Source: JABCZH01 sp963803775
Lineage (GTDB): Bacteria; Acidobacteriota; Terriglobia; Terriglobales; Acidobacteriaceae
NCBI GenBank assembly: GCA_963803775.1
Contig: CAWDNS010000003.1
Span: forward strand, 248,001 to 312,000
Length of the DNA stretch: 64,000 nt
Direction: 5' to 3'
A program made the position numbers and the translations under genes. This document shows, one piece after another, positions 19,558-27,851 of the stretch. The notes beneath the pieces are model-generated. The model saw only the letters and a program-made list of their open reading frames with translations, ran no database searches and was not told the DNA's origin. The first letter of the stretch is position 1; the number at the start of each line of letters is the position of its first letter.

Positions 19558-22302
19558 ATGTCCACTTTCTACGACCGCTTTCGCGAGTGCTCCCAGCGCT
19601 GGCCGGATAACGTGGCGCTCGAAATCCAGCGGCGTGATCAGGTTGAAGGCTATACCTACGCCGAACTTCGGCAGATGGCGGAGTCGATCGGCCACTGGCT
19701 ACCCGACGAGAACTTCCGCTGGGTTCCCGCGTGGCGATATTCGCCGACAATCATCCCCGCTGGGTCGCGGCTTATCTGGGCATCATTGCCGGCGGAGGTG
19801 CACGCAGTTCCCCTCGATACTGCATTCCACACTGACCAAGTCGCCAAGCTGCTGAAAGATAGCGGCAGTGAGTTGATGTTCTGCGATGCGAAGCATCTGG
19901 AGATCGCCCGGCAAGCGGTGCGTGGATCGACAATTGGGATCGTACGGTTGGATACGAAAGACGCGGGCGAGGGCGCCCGCGCCACACAAACTGATCTCGA
20001 CAGCATCTTCGACGCCGGACCGGGGGAGTTTGTACCGGTAGCTTCCTCTGAAGATGCGCTGGCTTCCCTGCTCTACACCTCCGGTACCACTGCCGATCCC
20101 AAAGGCGTCATGCTCACCCACGGCAATCTCATGGGCGAAGTGGAAGCGGTATTTGGATGGGCTGATCTTGGCCCAGACGATGCGGTGCTGGGCGTACTTC
20201 CCTTGTTCCACGTGCTGTCGCAGATGGCCAATCTGTTGCTGCCCCTGGTGAAGGGCGTCCGCGTTGTTTATCTCGAAACCCTGAACACGACGGAACTTCT
20301 GCGTGCGCTTTCTGAGCGCAAGATCACGGCCTTCGCCGTCGTGCCGCAGTTCTTTTATCTGATCCACGAACGCATCTTCAAAGAGGTTGCTCAGCGCGGC
20401 AAGCTGGCACAATCGATCCTGCGGGCTTTGATGGCTGTCACTGTCTTTGGACGAAGATTTGGCATCAACCTCGGAAAAGTCTTCTTCAGAAAGATTCATC
20501 GCACCTTCGGAGATCGGATGCGATATCTGGTCACCGGCGGATCGCGATTCGATCCCCAAATTGCCCTGGACTTCCACGCGCTTGGCATCGACGTTCTGCA
20601 AGCCTACGGCCTCACCGAAACCACTGGCGCTGCGTTTGCCACTTCCCCGCACAATAACGTGATCGGCTCGGTCGGGCCGCCGCTTACCGGGGTGGAGGTC
20701 AAGATTCTAGATCCGCAGCCGCAAGAAGATGTTCCCTTGCCGGTTGGCGAGATTCTGATCCGCGGAGCAATTGTCATGAAGGGATACTGGAACCGCCCCG
20801 ACGCCACTGCCGATGTTCTAAAAGACGGCTGGCTCTACACCGGCGATTTCGGCTATGTCGACGCAGTCGGAAATCTCTTCATCACTGGGCGCAAGAAAGA
20901 CGTCATCATCCTCAGCAATGGCAAGAACATTTATCCCGAGGAAGTTGAGACCCACTACCTGAAGTCCCCGTACATCAAGGAAATTTGCGTGCTGGGACTG
21001 GAAGGACGCCCCGGCGATCCCAAGGCCGACCGGTTTTATGCCGTGGTGGTTCCAAACTTCGATGCACTCAAGCAGCGCAAGATCACAAATGCGAAGGAAG
21101 TCATTCGCTTCGACATTGAAAACCTGTCCGCGCAATTACCCTCCACCAAGCGCATTGGCAGTTACGAAATCTGGCAGGAGGATTTACCCCGGACTACCAC
21201 TCGCAAGCTGAAACGCTTCGAAATCGCCAAGAGAGTAAAGGCGAGTCAAGGAAAAGCTGGCGCCGAAATCGGATCGGAAAAACCGCTCACCGAAGAGGAC
21301 TTGGCATGGCTGGATCAAGCGGAGGTACAGCGGGTGCTCAAAATCATCCGCGAGGCAGCAAGGAGCCAGCCGCAGATCATTCGTCCGGACAGCAATCTGG
21401 AGCTCGATCTCGGCCTCGACTCCATGCAGCGCGTGGAGTTGTTGGTCGCACTGGAGCAGGAAATCGGCGGCGACGTGGAAGAATCACGTCTGGCGGAGGT
21501 TTATACCGCGCGTGAACTGGTGGACATAGTGCGCGAAAGCGCCGCCAGCGGAGCAGGTTCGTCCAAACCACGTGCCGGATGGGACACGCTGCTGCGCGAA
21601 CAAACTACCGACCCGGAAGTGTTGGCGCTGGGCCGCTCTCGGCGCATCTCGGCAGCGTTCTGGTTCCTGGTGAGCCGCTTGATCCATATCGCCGCCGCCG
21701 ACCGTTTCCATCTCCGGGCGACCGGACTGGAAAAGATCCCCCCGCGCGGGCCTTTCATTCTGTGCTCCAATCACCAGAGTTATATCGATCCCATTATTTT
21801 GGGCGGCCTTTTGCCCTGGTCGGTATTTCGCGACGCCTTCGCGGTTGGCACCAGCGAAATCTTCGGCAGTGGACCAATGCGCACGCTGGCACGATGGTTG
21901 CGGGTGGTGGTCGTCGATCCCGATGCCAATCTGATTCCGGCCATGCGTGCCGGGGCGTTCGGCCTTGGCTACGGACGGGTGCTGGTTCTCTATCCCGAGG
22001 GAGAGCGCTCGATTGACGGCTCGCCAAAAAGATTCAAGAAAGGCGCGGCCATTCTCTCCATTCACATGCAGGTACCCATCGTTCCGGTCGCGATTGACGG
22101 GTTTTATGAAACCTGGCCTCGTGGAAAACCGTTTCTGAAGTTCACACCGCTTCGGGTGAAGATTGGCGATCCAATCTTTCCCCCGCCGGAGGCGGAAGCG
22201 TCAGAAGCAGCTTATGAGAAGTTGATCGCGGAGGTGAAGGCGCGGGTGGTAGCGATGTGGGAGCAGTTGGAGGAAGCGACGAGCGGAAGACCATCCTCAT
22301 GA
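19558..22302 (+). CDS. Fused acyl-activating enzyme / acyl carrier domain / PlsC-type acyltransferase
   Basis: This 914-residue protein joins three functions. Residues about 1-560 are an AMP-forming acyl-CoA/acyl-ACP synthetase (LLYTSGTTADPKGVML near 174, then GLTETTGA and GWLYTGDFGYVD). Residues about 590-665 are a phosphopantetheine carrier domain (DLGLDSMQRVE near 618; its Ser is the attachment site). Residues about 710-890 are a 1-acylglycerol-3-phosphate acyltransferase (NHQSYID near 738 and PEGERS near 812). It could activate a free fatty acid, hold it on its own carrier and hand it to a lipid acceptor, much like Aas. Between about 19700 and 19797 the frame is shifted and then restored. 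The alternative frame there reads RVAIFADNHPRWVAAYLG, which is what the family requires. Confidence 0.9.
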   Translation: MSTFYDRFRECSQRWPDNVALEIQRRDQVEGYTYAELRQMAESIGHWLPDENFRWVPAWRYSPTIIPAGSRLIWASLPAEVHAVPLDTAFHTDQVAKLLKDSGSELMFCDAKHLEIARQAVRGSTIGIVRLDTKDAGEGARATQTDLDSIFDAGPGEFVPVASSEDALASLLYTSGTTADPKGVMLTHGNLMGEVEAVFGWADLGPDDAVLGVLPLFHVLSQMANLLLPLVKGVRVVYLETLNTTELLRALSERKITAFAVVPQFFYLIHERIFKEVAQRGKLAQSILRALMAVTVFGRRFGINLGKVFFRKIHRTFGDRMRYLVTGGSRFDPQIALDFHALGIDVLQAYGLTETTGAAFATSPHNNVIGSVGPPLTGVEVKILDPQPQEDVPLPVGEILIRGAIVMKGYWNRPDATADVLKDGWLYTGDFGYVDAVGNLFITGRKKDVIILSNGKNIYPEEVETHYLKSPYIKEICVLGLEGRPGDPKADRFYAVVVPNFDALKQRKITNAKEVIRFDIENLSAQLPSTKRIGSYEIWQEDLPRTTTRKLKRFEIAKRVKASQGKAGAEIGSEKPLTEEDLAWLDQAEVQRVLKIIREAARSQPQIIRPDSNLELDLGLDSMQRVELLVALEQEIGGDVEESRLAEVYTARELVDIVRESAASGAGSSKPRAGWDTLLREQTTDPEVLALGRSRRISAAFWFLVSRLIHIAAADRFHLRATGLEKIPPRGPFILCSNHQSYIDPIILGGLLPWSVFRDAFAVGTSEIFGSGPMRTLARWLRVVVVDPDANLIPAMRAGAFGLGYGRVLVLYPEGERSIDGSPKRFKKGAAILSIHMQVPIVPVAIDGFYETWPRGKPFLKFTPLRVKIGDPIFPPPEAEASEAAYEKLIAEVKARVVAMWEQLEEATSGRPSS

Positions 22303-22357
22303 TTGGTATCGGGGATGCTGATGGGTTGGCTGAAAGCTGACGGCCGATTGCTGGCAG

Positions 22358-23269
22358 CTACTTCGCCCGGGGATGGGTCTGGTCGTAAACCTCAAGCACG
22401 TGCTTCATAGAAAGCTGGGTGTAGCGCTGCGTGGTCGAGAGGCGTTCGTGTCCAAGCATTTCCTGAATCGCGCGCAGATCGGCGCCTTCTTCCAGCATGT
22501 GAGTACCGAAAGCATGGCGGAGAGTGTGCGGGTGCACATCCGGCGGTAGGCCTTTGGCGACAGCGATTTTCTTGATGATGCGTCCCGCGCTGCGCATGGT
22601 CAACCGCCCGCCGCGCTGATTGATCAGCAGCGCGTTAGTATTCTTCTTTCGTTGTGCCAGCATTTGCAGACGTAGGGGCAAGTACGATGCCAGCGCTGAT
22701 TTCACCGAATCGCCGAAGGGCACGTAACGCTCCTTCTTACCCTTACCCCGAATCAAAATGGCCTCGTTGCTGAGCCGGATGTCATCAAGATTGATGCCGA
22801 CCAATTCCGAGTTGCGGATGCCGCATCCGTAGAGCAATTCGAACATGAGGCGGTCGCGCTCGGGAAAGGCTGCAACTTCCGGCATCGGTCCGTCGAGCAC
22901 GGTATTCATTTCTTCAATGGTCGGAACTCGTGGCAATTTCTTGGGCAGCTTGGGCGTCGAAACCAACGCCGCAGGATTCTGTTTCACCACTCCCTCCTGC
23001 GCCAGCCAGCGATACAGCGACCGGACTGCCGCCAGCGACCGTGCCACGGACGCCTTACTGAGGCCTTTCTCGTAAAGATGAGACAGAAATCCACGGATGG
23101 CCAGATGATCAATCTGCCGCCAGTCGCGGGATCCAATGTATGCGGCGAAATTGTCCAGGTCACCGGTGTAAGCCTTGATGGTATGCGGCGAAGCATTAAG
23201 CTCGCGCAGCGACCGAAGAAACTGGTCGGAGGCTCTTTCAACGATGGTGCGTTTGGTGCTAGTTGTCAT
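22358..23269 (-). CDS. xerC: Tyrosine recombinase XerC/XerD family (copy 1)
   Basis: The 303-residue product has the N-terminal SAM-like core-binding domain (about 8-95, SPHTIKAYTGDLDNF) and the catalytic domain. The tyrosine-recombinase residues are in place: Arg in GCGIRNSELVG, Lys in RGKGKKERYVP, HTLRH (HxxR), LGHERLSTT (His), and Tyr in QRYTQLS. Xer proteins resolve chromosome dimers at dif with FtsK. Length and lack of extra domains fit XerC/XerD rather than a phage integrase. A second xer gene lies 97 bases upstream on the same strand, separated by a palindromic repeat. Which copy is XerC and which XerD is my assignment and is uncertain. Confidence 0.9.
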   Translation of the reverse strand: MTTSTKRTIVERASDQFLRSLRELNASPHTIKAYTGDLDNFAAYIGSRDWRQIDHLAIRGFLSHLYEKGLSKASVARSLAAVRSLYRWLAQEGVVKQNPAALVSTPKLPKKLPRVPTIEEMNTVLDGPMPEVAAFPERDRLMFELLYGCGIRNSELVGINLDDIRLSNEAILIRGKGKKERYVPFGDSVKSALASYLPLRLQMLAQRKKNTNALLINQRGGRLTMRSAGRIIKKIAVAKGLPPDVHPHTLRHAFGTHMLEEGADLRAIQEMLGHERLSTTQRYTQLSMKHVLEVYDQTHPRAK

Positions 23270-23281
23270 TCGTTTTTCTTT

Positions 23282-23354
23282 ACCACAGCGTCACAGAGCC
23301 ACGGAGAATATCCAAGTCAATCGCTTTTCTCTGTGTTTCTGTGACTCTGTGGTG
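23282..23354. repeat. Palindromic intergenic repeat between the two xer genes
   Basis: The left arm (23282-23308) reads ACCACAGCGTCACAGAGCCA and more. The right arm (23326-23354) ends TGTGACTCTGTGGTGA. The inverted arms can form a hairpin. It fills almost the entire gap between the two recombinase genes and belongs to the same family as 7550-7637 and 24344-24408. Confidence 0.72.
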
Positions 23355-23366
23355 AACAAGCTCTTC

Positions 23367-24284
23367 CTACCTCGCTTTCGCCCGCGGATGATGTTTCTGA
23401 TAAACGCTCTTCAGTCGGTCCAGCGCCACATGCGTGTACACCTGCGTCGTCGAAATATCGGAATGACCGAGGATGGTCTGCACGGTACGCAAATCGGCGC
23501 CATTTTCCACCATATGCGTGGCGCAACTGTGGCGCAACATATGCGGGCTGGCACGCCGTCCCATACTCGCCGACGCGGCCCGCACCATCTGCCACACCCG
23601 CTGCCTGGTCAACTTGCGCCCCCCACGTCCCAGAAAAAGCAACGGCGAACTCCGGCCTTTGGCGAGCACGCCCCTCGCAGTCTTCATATAAGAGACCAGC
23701 GCTTCTTGCGCCGACTTCCCAAGTGGCACGATGCGTTCTTTGTCACCTTTGCCGCGCACCAGTACGTAGCCGAGATCCACCTTCAAGTCTTCGAGTTTGA
23801 CGCCGACGATCTCCGATACCCGCGGCGCCCCGGCATAGAACACCTCCAGCATGGCGCGGTCACGCGTGGAAATAGCGTCGGCAAGCGGCCCCGAAACCCG
23901 TTGTGGCCCGCGCAGTACGGCCTCCACTTCATCGTGCGCCAGCGATTTGGGCAACACCTTCCACTGTTTCGGCGAGTAGATGTTCAAGGTCGGATCGTGC
24001 TCGATGAGTTTGTCGAGCAGTAAATAGCGATACAAGTGCCGCAACGCCGAAAGCTTGCGTCCGACAGATCGCCCATCGACCGAGTTGGCAAACAATTCCT
24101 GGATGAAGTCACGAACATCGCTGCGACACGCTTTAAGCAAAGTTCGCTTCTGCTTTTCAAGGAATGCAGAAAACTGGCCAATATCAGTGGCATAGGCCGC
24201 CACTGTCAGCGGCGCCAGGCCTTTTTCTACTTTCAGATAATCGAGGAAGCCTGCGACAAGGCTGGAATTGGCGTCAGATTGCAC
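23367..24284 (-). CDS. xerD: Tyrosine recombinase XerC/XerD family (copy 2)
   Basis: The 305-residue product has the same architecture as its neighbour: a core-binding domain (about 7-95) and a catalytic domain with Arg in GAPRVSEIVG, Lys in RGKGDKERIVPLG, HMLRH, LGHSDISTT and Tyr in QVYTHVAL. The segment SPHMLRHSCATHMVENGADL fits XerD-like proteins. XerC and XerD form the heterotetramer that acts at dif, and having both genes side by side is less common than having them apart. The start at 24284 is GTG (MQSDANSSLV). There is no strong ribosome-binding site, so a few residues at the start are uncertain. Confidence 0.9.
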   Translation of the reverse strand: MQSDANSSLVAGFLDYLKVEKGLAPLTVAAYATDIGQFSAFLEKQKRTLLKACRSDVRDFIQELFANSVDGRSVGRKLSALRHLYRYLLLDKLIEHDPTLNIYSPKQWKVLPKSLAHDEVEAVLRGPQRVSGPLADAISTRDRAMLEVFYAGAPRVSEIVGVKLEDLKVDLGYVLVRGKGDKERIVPLGKSAQEALVSYMKTARGVLAKGRSSPLLFLGRGGRKLTRQRVWQMVRAASASMGRRASPHMLRHSCATHMVENGADLRTVQTILGHSDISTTQVYTHVALDRLKSVYQKHHPRAKAR

Positions 24285-24343
24285 CGATTGAGTATGCGCG
24301 TTATCAGACGCTGGGAGAAGTGACGACTGGGATGCGCAAGATC

Positions 24344-24408
24344 TTAACCACAGAGGACACGTAGCGCACAGGCGAAGTCTCTGTGTCCCCTGTGCGCTCT
24401 GTGGTTAA
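24344..24408. repeat. Palindromic intergenic repeat between xerD and the DUF72 gene
   Basis: The left arm is TTAACCACAGAGGACACG and more (24344-24371). The right arm is CTCTGTGTCCCCTGTGCG and more, ending CTCTGTGGTTAA (24379-24408). The last bases of the right arm supply the stop codon of the DUF72 gene (TAA on the minus strand at 24407-24405), so the repeat lies flush against the coding region. Confidence 0.75.
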
Positions 24409-25115
24409 CTGAACTCCTTCAACAACTCCACCGCGTACATCGCGCCTTCCGGCGTTTCTTCGTGCTTGAAATACGTAAACACGTTCCTTCCCGCGGCCAG
24501 ATGGTCACGAATTCGTCCGATCATCGTTTGCCGCTCCTCCGGTGTGTAACTCGGTTTGCGGTAACGGTAGTAGGCAAAGTCGGCGGTCGTCACATCCGGC
24601 GTCACCCGCTCTTCGGTCTCGGCTATGCACAAGGCACGGTTGCTTTTCTTGAGGAGTTCGTAAACTTCATCTGTAAACCACGAGACATTACGGAATTCGA
24701 AAGCCGAAGGGACGGCACGAGGCAAGCCGCGTAGAAATTCCTCCAGCAGCGCAACGTCCACTTTCAGGTTGGGCGGCAACTGGAACAGCAGCGGCCCCAA
24801 CTTTTCCGCGCGTGCCAGCGGTTCCACCGTGCTCAGAAACCGCGGCAGGAAGTCTTCGGTCTTCTGCAGGCGTTTGATGTGGGTAATGACCTGATGGGCT
24901 TTGACGCTAAGCCGGAAACCGGCGGGAGTTTGGTCGATCCACTTCTGCGCAGTCGTCTCTTTCAATAACTGCCGGAAGGTAAAGTTGACTTCGACCGCGT
25001 TGAGTTGGGTCGAGTAGTGCTGGAGGAACTTCGTCTGCGCCAGTTTGGCGGGATAGAAAGCAGGCTTCCAGCTTGGATAGGCCCATCCCGACGTGCCTGC
25101 GTAGAGCTTTACCAT
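24405..25115 (-). CDS. DUF72 (YecE-like) protein
   Basis: The 236-residue product starts MVKLYAGTSGWAYPSWKPAFY, the hallmark of the DUF72/YecE family, a TIM-barrel protein of unknown function. Later motifs include FTFRQL, GFRLSVKAHQVITHIKRL, LLFQLPPNLKVD, FEFRNVSWF and DFAYYRYRKPSY, all typical. The frame extends up to 25226 but the family start is the ATG at 25115, 13 bases after the stop of the LigD-type gene. The two are probably cotranscribed. DUF72 genes often sit near DNA-repair or ligase genes, but no activity has been shown that I can cite. Confidence 0.9.
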   Translation of the reverse strand: MVKLYAGTSGWAYPSWKPAFYPAKLAQTKFLQHYSTQLNAVEVNFTFRQLLKETTAQKWIDQTPAGFRLSVKAHQVITHIKRLQKTEDFLPRFLSTVEPLARAEKLGPLLFQLPPNLKVDVALLEEFLRGLPRAVPSAFEFRNVSWFTDEVYELLKKSNRALCIAETEERVTPDVTTADFAYYRYRKPSYTPEERQTMIGRIRDHLAAGRNVFTYFKHEETPEGAMYAVELLKEFS

Positions 25116-25128
25116 AGAAGTGATCGGA

Positions 25129-26160
25129 TTATACCTTTCGTCGCTTTGGCTTCCCCGCGGGCTTGGATGCGGTTTTCGATCGCTTTGTGTCCCGCCGAGG
25201 ACTCTCCGCCTGCGCCGCGATTTCAATTCCTGTCCCGCCTTCTACCCCCGCCAGCTTTGGCAACTTCTGTTTGAGCTTGAGCACCGGGGCAAACAGATCG
25301 CCCATTTTTTCCACGCGCTTTAGCACCTCTGCTGCCTCAAATACCAACAGGTCGGCGTCCTTCTTTTTCAACGCCGACTCAACTTCTTCCCATTCCACCG
25401 GAGTAGAGACTGTCGGCCGCTCCCGCGCCCGCAGCGAATAGACGGCAATGGTGGTCTTGTGCTCATCGTTCTGACTCCAGTCCACCAGTACTTTCCCCAC
25501 GCGGAGTTCCTTCTTCATATCAGAAACCACCAGGTTGCGGTGCTCGCTCTCGAGCAAGCGCGCCAAAGCGTGCGCAAAGGGCTTGGTTAGGTCATAGCTG
25601 GTCGGCGTGTTCAGCGGGACGTAGATCTGAAGTCCTTTTGATCCGGAAGTCTTGGGGAAACTTTGCAATCCGAAGTGTTCGAATACCTCTCGCAGCCACA
25701 ACCCCACTTGGCAGCACTGCACAATGTCTGCAGGCGGTCCGGGATCAAGGTCAAACACCATCATGGTCGGACACACGATGTCTTTCGCCAGTGACAACGA
25801 CGGGTGGAGCTCGAGCCCCGCCAGGTTCGCGATCCATGTCAGCGTGGGCAGATCGTTGGCGAGAAGGTAGTTGATGTCGTGGCCGTTGCGTTCGCTCCAG
25901 ATGGGCGCGGTTTTCACCCAGTCCGGCCGGTGCTTGGTGGCGTTCTTCTCAAAGAAATATTCTTCATCCACTCCCCCTGGATAACGTTTCAGAGTCAGCG
26001 GCCGTCCGGCAAGATGCGGAACAAGTACAGGCGCAATGCGGGCGTAGTAATCAATGACCTGGCCCTTGGTAAATCCCGCAACCGGGTATAGGACTTTGTC
26101 CAGGTTGGTGAGACTGAGGTGCCTGCCGCCGATTTCGACAATCTGTGGTTTGCCGGGCAT
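25129..26160 (-). CDS. Stand-alone LigD-type polymerase/primase domain protein
   Basis: The 343-residue product matches the polymerase domain of bacterial NHEJ LigD, an archaeo-eukaryotic primase fold that adds nucleotides at DNA ends. It begins VEIGGRHLSLTNLDKVLYP, then has LKRYPGGVDEEYFFEKN. The catalytic acidic pair lies in MMVFDLDPGP, with SGSKGLQIYVPL and KVLVDWSQND following. The last 40 residues are Lys/Arg-rich (SKPAGKPKRRKV). There is no ligase or phosphoesterase domain and no Ku gene in the window, so its partners must lie elsewhere or it works alone. The start MPGKPQIVEIG fits the family. Confidence 0.9.
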   Translation of the reverse strand: MPGKPQIVEIGGRHLSLTNLDKVLYPVAGFTKGQVIDYYARIAPVLVPHLAGRPLTLKRYPGGVDEEYFFEKNATKHRPDWVKTAPIWSERNGHDINYLLANDLPTLTWIANLAGLELHPSLSLAKDIVCPTMMVFDLDPGPPADIVQCCQVGLWLREVFEHFGLQSFPKTSGSKGLQIYVPLNTPTSYDLTKPFAHALARLLESEHRNLVVSDMKKELRVGKVLVDWSQNDEHKTTIAVYSLRARERPTVSTPVEWEEVESALKKKDADLLVFEAAEVLKRVEKMGDLFAPVLKLKQKLPKLAGVEGGTGIEIAAQAESPRRDTKRSKTASKPAGKPKRRKV

Positions 26161-26246
26161 GATCGTGTCCGATTATAAGAGACTCATCAGTGTGAAACGA
26201 ATAGAGGATCAGTTTCCCGATCCCCGCTGTTTAGGCACAGTTCCGT

Positions 26247-26276
26247 TTGACAACCCTCCCTCCCGCCACGTAATTT
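26247..26276 (+). promoter_or_regulatory. Possible sigma-70-type promoter of the M16 protease operon
   Basis: TTGACA at 26247-26252 and TAATTT at 26271-26276 are separated by 18 bases. Transcription would begin near 26283 and give a leader of about 40 bases, with GGAGG at 26313-26317 ahead of the ATG at 26322. The prediction is from sequence only. Confidence 0.42.
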
Positions 26277-26321
26277 CAAACTTCTGCTCTTCTCATACGT
26301 CCAACCTGTGGTGGAGGTCGA

Positions 26322-27851
26322 ATGAAACGCCGTTTCCCGATCACTCTCGTCATCCTTATATTGTCATTGGCAAACCTTTCCGCCGCGCAGGACATTGCTT
26401 CCTTCGAGAAGCGCATCACCGTCAAGAAACTCGACAATGGTCTGACGGTTGTGATCTGCGAGCGTCCTGAGGCGCCGGTATTTTCTTTCTACACCCATGT
26501 AGACGCCGGCTCCGCGCAGGATCCGCTGGGCAAAACCGGTCTCGCACACATGTTCGAGCACATGGCATTCAAGGGCACCGACAAGATTGGCACCAAGGAT
26601 TACCCCGCGGAAAAAGCTGCTCTCGCGAAAGTCGAGACCGCGTACGCCGCCTATCTCGCGGAGCGTGACAAGCGATTCGGCCGCGACCAGCAGAAGCTCA
26701 AGCAACTGGAAACTGCGTGGCAGGATGCCGTCAAGGCAGCCAACCAATACGTCATTCCCAACCAGTTCAGCGAGATCCTCGAGCGCAACGGCGTAGAAGG
26801 CCTGAACGCCTCGACTGACCTGGACGAAACCAATTACTTTTATTCCCTGCCGCAGAACCGGCTTGAGCTTTGGGCTTATCTTGAGTCCGAGCGCTTCTTG
26901 CATCCCGTGATGCGAGAGTTTTACAAAGAACGCAACGTCGTCATCGAAGAACGCCACCTGCGCACCGACAGCAATCCCACCGGACGCCTGCTCGAGCAAT
27001 TCATCACCGCCGCATTTCAAGCCAGTGAGTATCATCGCCCCACCATCGGCTGGATGTCGGACCTGAATTCGTTTTCCGCAACCGACGCGCGGCAGTTCTT
27101 CGACGAATACTACATTCCTTCCAACATGGTGGTGACCGTGGTCGGCGACGTGAAAGCGTCGGAAGCGATGCCAATGATCGAGAAATATTTCGGTCGCATT
27201 CCGTCGCACCCGAAGCCGGATGAGAGAGTCACGACCGAGCCCCCGCAGAATTCCGAGCGCCGCGTGGTGCTTACCGAGCAGACGCAACCACTCTATCTCG
27301 AGGGCTATCACCGTCCCGACTACCGTGATCCCGACGACGCTGTGTATGACGCCATTTCCGATCTCATGTCCGAGGGCCGGACGTCGCGGCTTTATCGCGC
27401 GCTGGTGCGCGATCAGAAAATCGCGTCTGCATCGGCCGGCTTTTCCGGTCTGCCCGGAAACAAGTATCCGCATCTTTTTGCCTTTTATGCGTTTCCGCTG
27501 CCTGGTCACAAACCCGACGAAATGGCTGGCGCTATCCACGCTGAAATCGACAAGCTGAAGAAGGAAGACATCAGCGATGACGAATTGAAGATGATCAAAA
27601 CCCGGGCCAAGGCAAACTTGATTCGCAGTCTCGACAGCAATTCTGGCTTGGCTAACGAACTGGGAATTAATCAAGCACGCTATGACGACTGGCGTGAGCT
27701 GTTTCGAGAAGTAGACCGCATCGACAAAATTACCAAGGCCGACATTCGCCGCGTCTCCAACAAGACATTCACCGACAACAATCGCACCGTGGGAATCATT
27801 GAAACCACAACTCCTGCATCGGCTGACCCCGGTCAAGGAGGTGCGCAATGA
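26322..27851 (+). CDS. M16-family zinc peptidase, active subunit
   Basis: The 509-residue product has a signal peptide (about 1-22, ending LSAAQ). The inverted zinc motif HMFEH lies at 76-80, followed downstream by the third-ligand region ERNVVIEERHLR. Between them is a long helical insertion (about 95-150) rich in Lys and Gln. The later half carries the M16 C-terminal fold (YHRPTIGWMSDL, MVVTVVGDV). M16B peptidases degrade peptides in the periplasm and often work as pairs. The next gene overlaps it by four bases (ATGA) and encodes the likely non-catalytic partner. A promoter-like sequence precedes it. Confidence 0.92.
   Translation: MKRRFPITLVILILSLANLSAAQDIASFEKRITVKKLDNGLTVVICERPEAPVFSFYTHVDAGSAQDPLGKTGLAHMFEHMAFKGTDKIGTKDYPAEKAALAKVETAYAAYLAERDKRFGRDQQKLKQLETAWQDAVKAANQYVIPNQFSEILERNGVEGLNASTDLDETNYFYSLPQNRLELWAYLESERFLHPVMREFYKERNVVIEERHLRTDSNPTGRLLEQFITAAFQASEYHRPTIGWMSDLNSFSATDARQFFDEYYIPSNMVVTVVGDVKASEAMPMIEKYFGRIPSHPKPDERVTTEPPQNSERRVVLTEQTQPLYLEGYHRPDYRDPDDAVYDAISDLMSEGRTSRLYRALVRDQKIASASAGFSGLPGNKYPHLFAFYAFPLPGHKPDEMAGAIHAEIDKLKKEDISDDELKMIKTRAKANLIRSLDSNSGLANELGINQARYDDWRELFREVDRIDKITKADIRRVSNKTFTDNNRTVGIIETTTPASADPGQGGAQ

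Noticed and set aside
26364..27848. A 494-codon open frame antisense to the first M16 gene
   Set aside because: The opposite strand has a signal peptide, zinc motif and an overlapping operon partner; the antisense frame has none.
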